Below are positions 8,789 to 17,836 of a stretch of 64,000 bases of DNA, piece after piece. Each line of letters begins with the position of its first letter. Positions within the stretch are counted from its first letter, which is position 1. Origin of the DNA: a virus; IMG/VR virus record IMGVR_UViG_3300036760_001167, positions 1-64,000 of that record; one strand, 5' to 3'. The position numbers and the translations under genes are program-made. Under the pieces are notes generated by a model. The model saw only the letters and a list, made by a program, of their open reading frames with translations, was not told the origin of the DNA and searched no databases.

Positions 8789-9673
8789 TTAGAACTCCGC
8801 CGTGACGATCGCCTTGACGCGGCCGGCGATGCCCGCGTCGTCGACGATCTCGACCTGCAGCATCTGGTGGCGGCCGAAGTCGTTGTTCTTGTGGATCGGC
8901 TGCACCGCGCTCACGCGCTTCCCGCTCGGGATGACGAGCGTCGCGAACGCGTCGCCGTCCTGGAGCAGGCGCAGCGTCACGTCGGCGGGCGCGTCCTCGT
9001 CCTCGAGGTAGATCTCCCAGGCCAGGACCTGCGCCTCCTTCGGGAAGCGCTGCACGGTGCCGGTCATCGCGCCGGGCGAGTCCAGCGACGCCCACTGCAG
9101 GTACCTCGTCTGCGCCGCGACGAGCTCCTTCGCGATGACGTCGGTGATCACGTACAGGTCGCCGTCGTGCTCCAGGTTGACCGTCTCCTGCTGCAGGTCC
9201 GCCGGGTCGCCGGACTTCGGCGCGCGGAGCCCCGCCGCGACCGCGTGGAACAGCGCGTGTGGGACGGTCGCCAGGACCGCCTCGTTCGGGTCGTCGAACA
9301 GCAGGACGTGCGCGAGCCGCTCCTGGGTGTGCGGCCAGAGGTTGACGCGCGTGCCCGCGCCCCACCCGACGTCCAGGCCGGCCGTCAGGTGGACGGTCAG
9401 CGCCGCGTCGTCGACGGAGTCGTAGTCCTTGAGCTCGTTGTCGCCCCCGCCCTTCAGCTCGAGCTGCCCGCCCGCCTCGTCGAAGTCGTAGGTCGACTCC
9501 ACGTGGATCGTCGTGGCCGTCGAGCTCGAGCCCGCGGAGAGCTGGCTGCCCGCGCGGTGCGCGTCGACCGCCTGCACGGTGCCCCAGATCTTCGGCCCGC
9601 CGGGCTGGCCCGGCAGCTTGCCGACCTGCCCCGCGAGCTCCGCGCCGCCGCCCGTCGGCGTGACCGGGATCAC
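8789..9673 (-). CDS. Minor tail protein
   Basis: A 294-residue protein with a GTG start at 9673 that overlaps the hub gene's stop (GTGA). The N-terminus is Gly/Pro-rich (VTPTGGGAELAGQVGKLPGQPGG). A beta-strand domain with TTIHVESTYDFDEAGG follows, and then a segment typical of virion proteins with NLWPHTQERLAHVLLFDD. The C-terminal third (EIYLEDEDAPADVTLRLLQDG, HQMLQVEIVDD) resembles a beta-sandwich. I cannot assign a family. Coupling to the tail hub gene suggests it sits at the tail tip. Confidence 0.65.
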   Translation of the reverse strand: MIPVTPTGGGAELAGQVGKLPGQPGGPKIWGTVQAVDAHRAGSQLSAGSSSTATTIHVESTYDFDEAGGQLELKGGGDNELKDYDSVDDAALTVHLTAGLDVGWGAGTRVNLWPHTQERLAHVLLFDDPNEAVLATVPHALFHAVAAGLRAPKSGDPADLQQETVNLEHDGDLYVITDVIAKELVAAQTRYLQWASLDSPGAMTGTVQRFPKEAQVLAWEIYLEDEDAPADVTLRLLQDGDAFATLVIPSGKRVSAVQPIHKNNDFGRHQMLQVEIVDDAGIAGRVKAIVTAEF

Positions 9674-10977
9674 TGGCCCGCCCCCACTCCCGGGTTCCCG
9701 CCGGCGCCGGGCAGGTTGCCCGCCGCGGCCGTGCTCTCGGCGATGGTCGGGACGCCCGCGCGCTGCACCGGCTGGTTGCCGAACCCGCGCGAGTGCGTCG
9801 GCCTGCGGCCCGCGCGGCGCGTCGTGCCGACGGACATGGTGCCCTGCGCGGTGAGCGGGATCACGAACTGGCGGAGCGGCATCTTCACGTCGACGTCGAT
9901 CGCGCCCACGTCCGCGACGACGTTCACGACGTCCATCGGCTCGAGGCACGGGACCGGCAGCGCGTCGAAGGTGACCTGCTCGACGAGCCGCAGCCCGCGG
10001 TCCAGCATCAGGGTCGCAACCTCCTGCGCGCCGCCCGGCCCGTCGACGCGCTTGATCGTCGTGTCCGTGACGTACGCCCAGACGTACCGCGGCTTGCCGT
10101 TGCGCGCGAGGGACTCTGGCGAGAGCGGGTTGTGGACCGGCGCCACCGCCGTGAACTTCACGGTCCCGCGCGCGCCCTTGTGCTCCTTCTTGCCCACGAC
10201 GGTCACCGCGTTCCAGAAGTTCGACGAGTCGACGAAGTCCACGTCGATGCTGGGCAGCGTCAGGATGTTGCCGCCGATGCCGTCGTGGAACGTGTAGACC
10301 GGCCTCGTCGGCAGCGGGCGCAGCCGCACGCGGCCGCGCGCGTCGTAGTACAGCTGGTTCTGCTTTCCCGCCAGCCGCTGGCAGACCTTCCAGACCTCGA
10401 TGCCGCGGCCGTACGACCGGACCTTGTGCAGCGCGGGCGAGTTCGCGGGGAGCGAGAACCTCGTCTCGCCCATCTCCTCGAGGAGCTCGCGGATCGCGTC
10501 GTAGTGCAGGTCGCCGACCGCGTAGTTGTGCGCGGTCCACAGGACGTTCGGGGTCTGCGAGAGGACCTCCTTGCCCATGCCCTCGAGCGTCACGACGCCG
10601 CCCGCGCGCTGGAACCGCGTCATCGGCCCGCGGAAGACGGGGCACTCGACCCAGTCGTCGAGCGCGTTGACCCAGTCCTCGCGGATCACGTGGATCTGGT
10701 GGTCGGGGTAGACCGTCGCGCGGCGCGGGGAGTCCGGGTCGATGTGGAGCGCGCCCTTGCGGTCGATCACGGTCAGGCTCAGCGTCCGCGTCACGTCCTG
10801 CGTCGCGTCGACCGTGACCGTTCCCGCCTCGACGTCGCTCGCCGGCGCGGTCAGGTGGCCGATCGCCTTGTCGTCCTGGTCGAGGATGCGCACGGTGAGC
10901 CGCATGGGGTGCGAGTAGGAGAGCGACGCGAGGTAGGCGTCGAAGTCGTCGCGGTCCTCCAGCCCGAGGTTCAGCAC
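9670..10977 (-). CDS. Tail hub / baseplate-hub-like minor tail protein
   Basis: A 435-residue protein with a GTG start one base after the preceding stop. Its early part (MRLTVRILDQDDKAIG, then PDHQIHVIREDW) and middle part (VTLEGMGKEVLSQ, GIEVWKVCQRLAGKQNQLYYDARGRVRLRPLP) match the Gp37-like/gp27-like hub proteins of siphoviruses of Gram-positive bacteria. Those form a ring below the distal tail protein. The last 60 residues are Gly/Arg/Pro-rich and probably flexible. The order tape measure, distal tail-like protein, hub is conserved here. Confidence in a hub role is fair, but based on remembered family features. Confidence 0.7.
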   Translation of the reverse strand: MLNLGLEDRDDFDAYLASLSYSHPMRLTVRILDQDDKAIGHLTAPASDVEAGTVTVDATQDVTRTLSLTVIDRKGALHIDPDSPRRATVYPDHQIHVIREDWVNALDDWVECPVFRGPMTRFQRAGGVVTLEGMGKEVLSQTPNVLWTAHNYAVGDLHYDAIRELLEEMGETRFSLPANSPALHKVRSYGRGIEVWKVCQRLAGKQNQLYYDARGRVRLRPLPTRPVYTFHDGIGGNILTLPSIDVDFVDSSNFWNAVTVVGKKEHKGARGTVKFTAVAPVHNPLSPESLARNGKPRYVWAYVTDTTIKRVDGPGGAQEVATLMLDRGLRLVEQVTFDALPVPCLEPMDVVNVVADVGAIDVDVKMPLRQFVIPLTAQGTMSVGTTRRAGRRPTHSRGFGNQPVQRAGVPTIAESTAAAGNLPGAGGNPGVGAGQ

Positions 10978-10978
10978 G

Positions 10979-12898
10979 TCACGCCTCGACGTGCGTCGGG
11001 AAGGTGAACTCGCCGGTCTGGAGGTAGGGGACGGTCACGTCGTACAGCCCGCCGTTCGCGGCCTGGCTCGGCTGGATGACCACGCCGCCCGGGATCTGGA
11101 TCGGGAAGTTCTTGTTGGGGATCGCGAGGCGAAGCTCGTCGGAGCCGGCCAGCCCCTTGAAGTCCTCGAGCATCGCCGCGTACTCCTCGGCCGTGAGGCC
11201 GGACCACGGGACGAGCACGCCGGAGACGCTGCCCTCGTAGCCGCGGATGGAGTCCGTGATGAGCACCGGCGCGCGGCGCCCGATCGGCATGTGCGCGGTC
11301 GAGCTCTCGCCGATCGTCGCGCCGATGCTGCCGCGGCCTGCGATGAAGAGCATGTCCCCGCTCGACGGGCGTGTGATCCAGACGCCCCACAGGTCGGTCG
11401 TGAGCGTGTCGCTCGCGTTGCCGGTGATGACCTTGAGCTCGCCCGCGTCGAGGATGACCGGGCACATGTGGTAGATCGTCGCCTCGCCGTCGATCGCGTT
11501 CCAGTAGTCGTACTCGTAGTTGTAGGTCGCCCCGGCCGGGTCCAGCAGGTCGAGCGGGTCGATCCGCTGGTCGACGAAGACTGGGTCCGCGCCGGGCCGC
11601 GTCACGCGGAGCGCGAACCAGACGGGGTGCTCGCCGCGCGTCGCCTTGTAGTGGAACCGGAGCCTGACGTACGGCGCGTGCGGCACCGGCTGCGTCGCGT
11701 CCAGGAGGTCGACGATGTCGTCCTCGGCGCGGTGGAACCTAAACTCGGCCTGCGACTGGGAGTAGGCGAGGTCGCCGGCCGAGTGCTGCCTGTCCTCGGT
11801 GTCCCACACGCGGACGACGATGCGGTACGGGAACGCGACGCCGCCGATCGCGTCCTCCTTCTTGATCAGGTGCTTCGGGATCTCGAGCGCGGTGTCCGTC
11901 GTCGTCTTCTTGCCGCGCTTGTAGATCTGGCGCCACTCCGCGCCGATCCTGTCCCACTCCTTCAGGATGTACTCCGTCGCCTCCTGCGTCCCGGCCGAGA
12001 GCGTGTGGGTGATGTTCGGCGTGTGGGTGTGGACGTCGCCGTCCTCGGTGGGGTGCGTGATCGTCACGTCGCCCTTCGCGACCTTCTTCATGGTCGCGAC
12101 CAGCGACCAGGCGCTCGTGTTGCCGTCGTCGTCTCGCGCGCGGACGCGCCAGTAGCGCGTCGCGCCCTCCGGGACGCCGGGGTAGGCCGTCGCGTTCAGG
12201 TCGACCTGCGTCTTGCGGTCGACGACCCAGCCCGTGTCGAACGGCGTCGGGAAGGTGTCGCTCGAGTCGATCTGGACCTGGAAGGACTTCTGGTCGCTCT
12301 GGCCGCTGCGGTCCTGGAAGGCCCAGTTGAGGCGCGGCTTCGCGCGGCCGATCACGTGCCCGTCCGGGGACAGGTCGGTCGGCGCGTCCGGCGTCGTCGC
12401 GAAGCGGACCTCGAGGGTCGGCCTGCGGTGCCGCTGCGCGGTCTCGCTCGAGTGCAGGTAGAGGTCGCCGCCGGCGGAGAGCGTCAGGAAGAAGCCGTAC
12501 CAGGCCGCGCCGCCCGAGACCGTCGCGAGCATGTCGGTCACGTCGATGTCGACGGCGTCCCCGTCCGCACCGGACGAGACGGTCGCGGTGGCTCGGTCGG
12601 CCGAGTCGATGTCGGACGGCGCGTTGTTCCAGGTCAGCGTGTCCTCGCGCCAGGGCTCGTTGATCCGGTCGACCTGGATGTCCCGGCTGCCGGCCCACGC
12701 GTCGCGCAGGTAGACCGTGAGCGTCGCGGAGACGACGTTGTCGCCGTGCTTGAACGGGCGGTGGAAGAAGACGAAGGCGTCCTTCTCGTCGCCGCCGCCC
12801 GGCGCGTTCAGCGCGAGGCGCGCGTCGTCGCCGTGGTTGGACTGCGCGGCGCCCTCCGCGTCCCAGGTGTCGATCGCCGCCTTGAGCGTGACGTCCAC
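10979..12898 (-). CDS. Distal tail protein with DNRLRE-like adhesion domain
   Basis: A 639-residue protein with a GTG start three bases after the tape measure stop. Residues 1-170 resemble a DNRLRE domain, a carbohydrate-binding-like beta-sandwich (LRDAWAGSRDIQVDRI, TLTWNNAP, HSSETAQRHRRPTLEVRF). Fibronectin-like repeats follow (DAPTDLSPDGHVIGRAKPRLNW, RYWRVRARDDDGNTSAWS). The C-terminal third ends in a typical siphovirus tail segment (KNFPIQIPGGVVIQPSQ, VTVPYLQTGEF). It is likely the second protein below the tape measure and combines a structural tail part with a sugar- or wall-binding domain. Confidence 0.7.
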   Translation of the reverse strand: MDVTLKAAIDTWDAEGAAQSNHGDDARLALNAPGGGDEKDAFVFFHRPFKHGDNVVSATLTVYLRDAWAGSRDIQVDRINEPWREDTLTWNNAPSDIDSADRATATVSSGADGDAVDIDVTDMLATVSGGAAWYGFFLTLSAGGDLYLHSSETAQRHRRPTLEVRFATTPDAPTDLSPDGHVIGRAKPRLNWAFQDRSGQSDQKSFQVQIDSSDTFPTPFDTGWVVDRKTQVDLNATAYPGVPEGATRYWRVRARDDDGNTSAWSLVATMKKVAKGDVTITHPTEDGDVHTHTPNITHTLSAGTQEATEYILKEWDRIGAEWRQIYKRGKKTTTDTALEIPKHLIKKEDAIGGVAFPYRIVVRVWDTEDRQHSAGDLAYSQSQAEFRFHRAEDDIVDLLDATQPVPHAPYVRLRFHYKATRGEHPVWFALRVTRPGADPVFVDQRIDPLDLLDPAGATYNYEYDYWNAIDGEATIYHMCPVILDAGELKVITGNASDTLTTDLWGVWITRPSSGDMLFIAGRGSIGATIGESSTAHMPIGRRAPVLITDSIRGYEGSVSGVLVPWSGLTAEEYAAMLEDFKGLAGSDELRLAIPNKNFPIQIPGGVVIQPSQAANGGLYDVTVPYLQTGEFTFPTHVEA

Positions 12899-12901
12899 GG
12901 G

Positions 12902-15424
12902 TCAGCCCCTCGCCATCCGCTGCACCGACTCCTGGTAGTCGCGCTCGTCGTCGACCTCGTCCTGCGCGATGGCGACCATGCGCGCGACGCCCTCGTCCCA
13001 GTTGATGTGGAGATCGCCGACCACGTGCGTCGGGCCCTTCTGCCTGCCGCCCAGCCCGGCCAGCGGCAGCACCAGCTCCGGCCCGTGCTCCCCCAGCGGC
13101 GCGACGATCGGCCCCGTGACCAGGCCGCCGAGCGCGAGGCCGTGGTGGAACAGCGCGCGGTGGCGCGGGTCGACCGAGCCGCGCGTGGGCGCGGTGCTGG
13201 GCCCGTAGTCGCCCGGCCTGCCGGATCCGCCGGGCGTGCCGCTGCCGTCCTCGGCCGTCACGCCGATGGTGAGCCGGCCGCCGCCCACGCCGCCCAGCAT
13301 GTTGATGATGTCGCGGAGCGCCTTGCCGCTCGAGTCGATCTGGGAGTGGTCGAGGTGGATGACGGTGTTGAGCTTGTCGAGCACGCCGCTCGAGTCGATC
13401 AGCTTCATGAACTGCTCGTTGGCGACGTTGAGGATCGGCAGCGAGCCGGCCTGCACCGAGTCGGCCGACGACTTGATCGCCTGCTGGAACGCCTTGAACG
13501 CCGCGGGAGACGACTGCACGACCGCGTTCAGCTCGCGGACGCTGGTGATCCCGTGGTCGGCCATGTACTGCAGGACCGCCGCGCTGCTCGTGCCGGCGCG
13601 CTGCGCGATGACCTGGACGTCCCGCGCGATCTGCGCCTGGTCGCGCGCCTCCTTGACCGCGTCCGCGAGGATGTACTGCATCGTCTGGTGGCTCTTCTTC
13701 GCGAGGTTGTCGAAGTTGGACGTGGCGCCGCTGAAGGAGGCCGCGATACTCTCGGCCCAGGACCTCATGGCCTCCTCCGTCGACTGCACGAAGTCGCCGA
13801 ACGCCTTGCCGCCGTCGGTCGCGATGGAGTCGATGGCCGCGGCCAGGCCGGCCTTGAGGGCCGTGCCGGTCACGCCCGCGGCGCCCGCGAGGAGCGCGAG
13901 GTTCTTCGACCCGATCTGCATCTGGCCCCAGAGCGCCTTGAACTTCTTGGTGACCGCCTCGACCGCGGGCTGCTGCGCCCAGATCGCGCGCGTCATGCGC
14001 TGGACCTCGGCGTCGACCTGCGCCTGGCTCTTGCCCAGGCCCATCGTGAACTTGGTGTAGTCCGCGAGGCTGATCTTCCCGTCCTCGAACAGCATGTTGA
14101 GTTCCTGCTGGAAGATCTCGGGGTGCTGGTTGATGATGGCCAGCTGCTGCATCGACATCCCCTCGAGCGCGTTGCCGAAGGCCTCCGCCGCGGGCACCCC
14201 GTTCCGGATGTCCAGGCCGACCTGGAGCATGGCGGTGTGGATGTCCGACAGGTCGGCCTCCGCGTTGTACTTCTTGATGTCGAGGGCGAGCTTCAGCTCG
14301 TACAGGATCCCGACGACGTCGGCGATCGCCCCGAAGATGACGATGAACTCGGCGGCGAGCGCGGCCGTCGTGACCATGGCGGCCACCTCCATGCCCATCA
14401 TGTCGCCGATGCTCAGCGCCAGCTCGTCGAACGTGAGCGAGGTCCCGAAGGCCGCGATGCCGGCCTTGACGATGGCGGAGCCCAGGCCCCACATCCCCTG
14501 AACGATCAGGGTCAGCGCCGAGATCACCTTCGCGGCGATGACGATGGCGAAGAACTTGATGAACACGCCGGTCACGCCGTCGACGCCGAAGACGAGGTCC
14601 TTGAAGAACGCCTTGACGGGGTTGGCGCCCTCGGCGACGTCGCGGAGGAACACGTCCAGCGCCTTGCCCAGGCGCGTGACGATCGGGATGACCTTGTTGC
14701 CGATCATGACCTCGACCGCCTGGAGGCCGATCTGCATGACCTCGAACTGCTGCATCGTCGCCTTGCTCGGCGCGACCTTGTCCCAGTCCAGGCCCAGCGC
14801 CTCGACGCCCTTGCGCAGCGCATTCCACTGGTCGAGCACCGGCGCCATGTTCATGCCGCGCGGGCCGAGCGTGGAGGCGATGAACGCCTGCTTGTCCGCG
14901 GCGTTCGCGTAGGCGGTCGCGAGGTTGTCCATGACGCCGATGAGGCCGTTGGTCTTGACGGACAGCATGTCCTGCGACAGGCCGTACGACATCAGGTTGG
15001 CGGCGCCCGCGCCGGACGACGCGCCGAGCTTCGTGAACTGCGCGTCCAGGCGGACAAGGACCTTCGCGACCATGTCGGCCGACCCACCGGTGGCGTCGAC
15101 GATGGCCTTGAACTCCGTCGCGTCGGCCTTCTGCGCGCCGAAGGTGGCGACGATGCGCTCGACCGCCTGCCCGTAGGCGACGGACTTCTTCGCGAGCATG
15201 TCCAGGCCGAGGAAGAGGATGCCGCCGCCGAGGACGCCCATGGCCGCGCTCTTGAGCTTGCTGAGGCCGCCGGTGATGTTGCCCATGGCGGCGGTCATCG
15301 ACGCCTTGATCGACGGGGCGGCCTTGGCGATTCCCGCGGTGGCGCCGGCCGCGAGGCCGGTGCCGAACGTCTCCATGTTGGGGACGACGTCGACGTACGC
15401 GACTCCGACCCTAACGCCCGCCAT
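12902..15424 (-). CDS. Tape measure protein
   Basis: An 840-residue protein, the longest in the tail module, with hydrophobic and Ala/Gly-rich stretches near residues 25-75 and a membrane-like stretch around residues 320-380. The interior is long and helical. The start overlaps the preceding stop in TGATG form. Its position directly after the two frameshift-linked tail chaperones and before the distal tail genes is diagnostic. Using the usual rule of about 0.15 nm of tail per residue, it would predict a tail of roughly 125 nm. No peptidase or lysozyme domain is visible inside it. The C-terminus ends with a charged coiled segment. Confidence 0.9.
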   Translation of the reverse strand: MAGVRVGVAYVDVVPNMETFGTGLAAGATAGIAKAAPSIKASMTAAMGNITGGLSKLKSAAMGVLGGGILFLGLDMLAKKSVAYGQAVERIVATFGAQKADATEFKAIVDATGGSADMVAKVLVRLDAQFTKLGASSGAGAANLMSYGLSQDMLSVKTNGLIGVMDNLATAYANAADKQAFIASTLGPRGMNMAPVLDQWNALRKGVEALGLDWDKVAPSKATMQQFEVMQIGLQAVEVMIGNKVIPIVTRLGKALDVFLRDVAEGANPVKAFFKDLVFGVDGVTGVFIKFFAIVIAAKVISALTLIVQGMWGLGSAIVKAGIAAFGTSLTFDELALSIGDMMGMEVAAMVTTAALAAEFIVIFGAIADVVGILYELKLALDIKKYNAEADLSDIHTAMLQVGLDIRNGVPAAEAFGNALEGMSMQQLAIINQHPEIFQQELNMLFEDGKISLADYTKFTMGLGKSQAQVDAEVQRMTRAIWAQQPAVEAVTKKFKALWGQMQIGSKNLALLAGAAGVTGTALKAGLAAAIDSIATDGGKAFGDFVQSTEEAMRSWAESIAASFSGATSNFDNLAKKSHQTMQYILADAVKEARDQAQIARDVQVIAQRAGTSSAAVLQYMADHGITSVRELNAVVQSSPAAFKAFQQAIKSSADSVQAGSLPILNVANEQFMKLIDSSGVLDKLNTVIHLDHSQIDSSGKALRDIINMLGGVGGGRLTIGVTAEDGSGTPGGSGRPGDYGPSTAPTRGSVDPRHRALFHHGLALGGLVTGPIVAPLGEHGPELVLPLAGLGGRQKGPTHVVGDLHINWDEGVARMVAIAQDEVDDERDYQESVQRMARG

Positions 15425-16253
15425 CAGCTGCTCACCTCGTCACCCTTGCCCCTGCGCTTCTCCACCACGACCGCGCCTCCGAACGCGGCGGCCATCTCCT
15501 GGCTGGTCGCCATCCTCGGCGGCGGCGGCCTCGTCGCCGCTCCCGCCCACGGCCGCGTGACCTTCACGGCCGGCGGCAGGTCGTGCTCCTTCACCCCGTG
15601 AGCGCTTAGGTACAGGATGTTCGCCCAGTCCACCCGCTCGAGGATCCCTGCCAGCAGCTCCTCCTTGTTGTTCCAGTTCCAGCCCCTCGGATCCGTCGCC
15701 CTGTGGAGCGCCGAGTCCGGCGGCAGCCCCCGCACGAGCGAGATCAGCCGCCTGGCCCCGACCGGCTCTCGGCCCCAGAGGGCCTCGCGCAGGTCGATGC
15801 CGTACTCGTGCAGGAGGGCGGCCTCGAGCGGCTCGTAGCTCTGGTTCACGAGTCGGACGAGGCCGGTGATTCCCCCTGGATCAGCCCGTACAGGACGAGG
15901 ACCTCGTTCATCATCGCCGCGACGTCGTCGACCGCGGGCCGCAGCGCCTTGAACCGCGCGAGGTTCTCCTCGCCGAGGAGCGCCCCGAGCGTGTCGTCGA
16001 GCGGCCTGCTGAACCCGAAGCCCGCGCTGTCGATCACCTCGGACATCAGCTCGAGGAGGTCGTACGGCAGCTCCCGCGGCAGCTCGAAGGTCTCGCCCCC
16101 GAACAGCACCGTCGGCGTCTTCCGCTTGCCCTCGAGCCGCGCGGCCTTCTTCTTGTCCAGGTCGATGACGCCCTCGGCCTCCGCCCTCGCGGCGGCCTGC
16201 TCCTCGGGCGTCGGCCCATCCGGTCGCGGCACTACCTTGTCCTCGTCGGCCAT
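15424..16253 (-). CDS. Tail assembly chaperone GT fusion made by -1 frameshift
   Basis: This is the long product expected when ribosomes slip back one base near 15870-15876. The first 128 or so residues come from the upstream chaperone frame, and the rest from the overlapping -1 frame, giving about 276 residues in total. The -1 part reads GITGLVRLVNQSYEPLEAAL, then EYGIDLREALWG and LVRGLPPDSALHR, which is typical of the T domain of siphovirus tail chaperones. No independent start is apparent for the -1 frame. The stop overlaps the tape measure ATG (TGATG). The protein would recruit tail tube subunits onto the tape measure and be absent from mature virions. Confidence 0.75.
15846..16253 (-). 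CDS. Tail assembly chaperone G
   Basis: A 135-residue protein, MADEDKVVPRPDGPTPE to ESPASSDS. It is charged at the N-terminus with a helical core (ELPYDLLELMSEVIDSAGFGFSRPLDDTLGALLG). The ATG at 16253 is preceded by GGAGGGAAGG. Size, acidic/helical composition and position between the tail tube gene and tape measure fit the short frameshift-upstream chaperone. Its last residues are read through GGGGGAA, where ribosomes can enter the -1 frame to make the longer form. Confidence 0.8.
   Translation of the reverse strand: MADEDKVVPRPDGPTPEEQAAARAEAEGVIDLDKKKAARLEGKRKTPTVLFGGETFELPRELPYDLLELMSEVIDSAGFGFSRPLDDTLGALLGEENLARFKALRPAVDDVAAMMNEVLVLYGLIQGESPASSDS
15870..15876 (-). promoter_or_regulatory. 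Slippery heptamer GGGGGAA for -1 frameshifting
   Basis: On the coding strand the zero frame reads CAG GGG GAA TCA near the end of the short chaperone. Slipping back one base gives GGG GGA ATC ACC and opens the T-domain frame. Runs of this type are the known slip sites in many actinophage tail chaperone genes. Slippage of the P-site tRNA on GGG is fully base-paired; the A-site pairing is imperfect. Confidence 0.7.
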
Positions 16254-16313
16254 CTACCTTCCCTCCGTTCGTTCCGGTTGACCTGCCCGTTCTCGTTCTG
16301 GGACGCGGCCTCG

Positions 16314-16895
16314 TTAGGAGGCCGAGTCCTCGGCGAACGCGGGGTCGTCCGTGAAGAGCGTGTAGATGTCCTCGGTCCCGTCGTTGGTCGCGGAGAAGGT
16401 GATCGGCAGGTCCGACGGCGCCGTGCGCGCCAGCGTGGTCTGCGTGTTGCTGGTCACCATCCCGACCGGGACGTAGAGGCGGTAGTGCTTGTCGCCGTCC
16501 TGCCACTCGAGCACCATCGACCGCTCGTCGATGTCCTCGGGGTCCGGCGGCGAGTAGCTGAACTCCCCGCCTCCCAGGTCGGTGATGTCGCCGCCGCCGA
16601 ACGCGAGGCGGACGGTGTTCCCGTTCCACTCGCGGGCCGCGAAGGCCAGCTCGAGGTTGCGAGCCGTGATCCTGCGCGCGATCACGAACAGGCTCTGCCA
16701 GGCCATGACCTCGAGGACCGTCTTGGTGTCCGTGAAGTTGGCGCCGGCCTCGGAGACGAACCCGAGGTCCTGCCAGCCGCTGTCGACGGACTCCATGTCC
16801 GTGCTGACGTCGCTGGGGGCGGTCACGTCGGTCTCGCCCACCCAGAGGGCGCCGTTGGCGCCGATCACGACGTTCGCTGCATCGTTGGTCGTCAT
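16314..16895 (-). CDS. Major tail (tube) protein
   Basis: A 193-residue protein with a strong CAGGAGGAG site before its ATG. It begins with a segment typical of tube proteins (GANGALWVGETDVTAPSD) and has WQDLGFVSEAGANF near residues 41-54, then VLEWQDGDKHYRLYVPVGMV and a C-terminal TFSATND segment. It sits immediately upstream of the chaperone pair. It probably polymerises into the tail tube. A TAGGAT -10-like element lies upstream in the gap before the terminator gene, which could give this abundant protein its own transcript. Confidence 0.85.
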   Translation of the reverse strand: MTTNDAANVVIGANGALWVGETDVTAPSDVSTDMESVDSGWQDLGFVSEAGANFTDTKTVLEVMAWQSLFVIARRITARNLELAFAAREWNGNTVRLAFGGGDITDLGGGEFSYSPPDPEDIDERSMVLEWQDGDKHYRLYVPVGMVTSNTQTTLARTAPSDLPITFSATNDGTEDIYTLFTDDPAFAEDSAS

Positions 16896-16967
16896 GCTGC
16901 TCCTCCTGCGGCTCGGACGCCGCGCTCAGTTCGGGTCCCCTCGGACGGTTCCCCGGCCTACGCGCTA

Positions 16968-16973
16968 ATCCTA
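16968..16973 (-). promoter_or_regulatory. Possible -10 element (CGGTGTAGGAT) before tail tube gene
   Basis: Read on the minus strand, the sequence is GCGGTGTAGGATTAG, matching the CGGTG-TAAGAT type promoters at 26598, 30982 and 46487. An 8-base inverted repeat (AGCGGTGC at 16995 and GCACCGCT at 17031) lies just upstream and could end the previous transcript. Confidence 0.45.
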
Positions 16974-17057
16974 CACCGCGTCGGGCCGGACCCTAGCGGT
17001 GCCCGATGTTGAGCCATGACGCAACAACCCGCACCGCTGGGAAGCTAGTCGGAGCGG

Positions 17058-17474
17058 TTATGAGCTGGACGGCGCGCCGTGGAGCGCGACGAGCAGCGAG
17101 AGCACGTAGCGGTCCTTGCCCGTGTCCGGGTCGGGGAGGAACGTGAGGCCCAGCGCGTCGTCCACTGCGGTGATGAAGGCGTCGACCGGGTCGTGCACCG
17201 TCGTCCCCTCGAGGGCCATGACCGCCACGCGCGCGGCCTGCGCGATGTCGTGCGCGACGGTCGAGCTCACGGCCCAGCAGTCGAGCTGGATCCTGGCCTG
17301 GTCGAGGTGGTGCCGCTCGAGGGGCTGCCCGCCCAGGCGCGTCACCACGACGTAGTTGTCCGGCGGGTCCTTGGGCACGCTGGAGTACGCGCCGTCCAGG
17401 TCGGTGATGCCCGCGTTCCTGATCGCGTACGCGATCACGGCCTCGCAGTCCGGGAACTCCTCGAAGAGCGTCAC
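17058..17474 (-). CDS. Tail terminator-like protein
   Basis: A 138-residue protein with a GTG start overlapping the previous stop (GTGA). The order connector, stopper, neck protein, terminator, tail tube is the standard siphovirus order, and this is the last gene before the tube. The sequence fits the DUF3168/terminator type: a short N-terminal helix (EFPDCEAVIAYAIRNAG), a beta-strand core (NYVVVTRLGGQPLERHHLDQARIQLDCWA) and a helical segment (AHDIAQAARVAVMAL). It would cap the tail tube at its head-proximal end. Confidence 0.7.
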   Translation of the reverse strand: MTLFEEFPDCEAVIAYAIRNAGITDLDGAYSSVPKDPPDNYVVVTRLGGQPLERHHLDQARIQLDCWAVSSTVAHDIAQAARVAVMALEGTTVHDPVDAFITAVDDALGLTFLPDPDTGKDRYVLSLLVALHGAPSSS

Positions 17475-17836
17475 TTGTCGATCACCGTCAGCCCCGCCGC
17501 CTCGGCCCCGCGGCGCAGCGGCGCGAGCGCCCGCATGTTGACGGTCCCGAACTCGAGCCAGTGCGCCGTGAACTTGTTCGCGTTGACGCGCGCGACCGCG
17601 TGCGGGCCGGGCAGCCCGGCGATGGGCGTGTCGTCGATCCCGACGTCGACCGTGACCTGGTCGTGGTAGTGGCCCCAGCGCGCGTCCGAGCCGGTGTCCT
17701 CGCCGATCGGCACGAGCTCGCGGGTGCGCATCGCGGCCTCCTGCGCGAACACGTCCATGGACTCGACCATGCCGGGGGCCTCCGCGAGGATCGCGATGCC
17801 CTCGGGGTCGGGGACGAAGATCACCTTGCCGGCCAT
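17471..17836 (-). CDS. Neck protein, HK97 gp10-like
   Basis: A 121-residue protein starting MAGKVIFVPDPEGIAILAEA, overlapping the previous stop by one base. The TRELVPIGEDTGSDARWGHYHDQV segment and the late HWLEFGTVNMRALAPLRRGAEA segment are characteristic of HK97-gp10-like minor proteins, including the terminal 'GT..ARPFLRPA'-like motif. It probably links the head-tail connector to the tail terminator. Confidence 0.75.
   Translation of the reverse strand: MAGKVIFVPDPEGIAILAEAPGMVESMDVFAQEAAMRTRELVPIGEDTGSDARWGHYHDQVTVDVGIDDTPIAGLPGPHAVARVNANKFTAHWLEFGTVNMRALAPLRRGAEAAGLTVIDK

Noticed and set aside
10991-15601. A very long plus-strand open frame opposite the tape measure and tail genes
   Set aside because: It is the complement of real genes in GC-rich DNA, is Arg/Val/Asp/His-rich throughout, and has no ribosome-binding site or recognisable domain.
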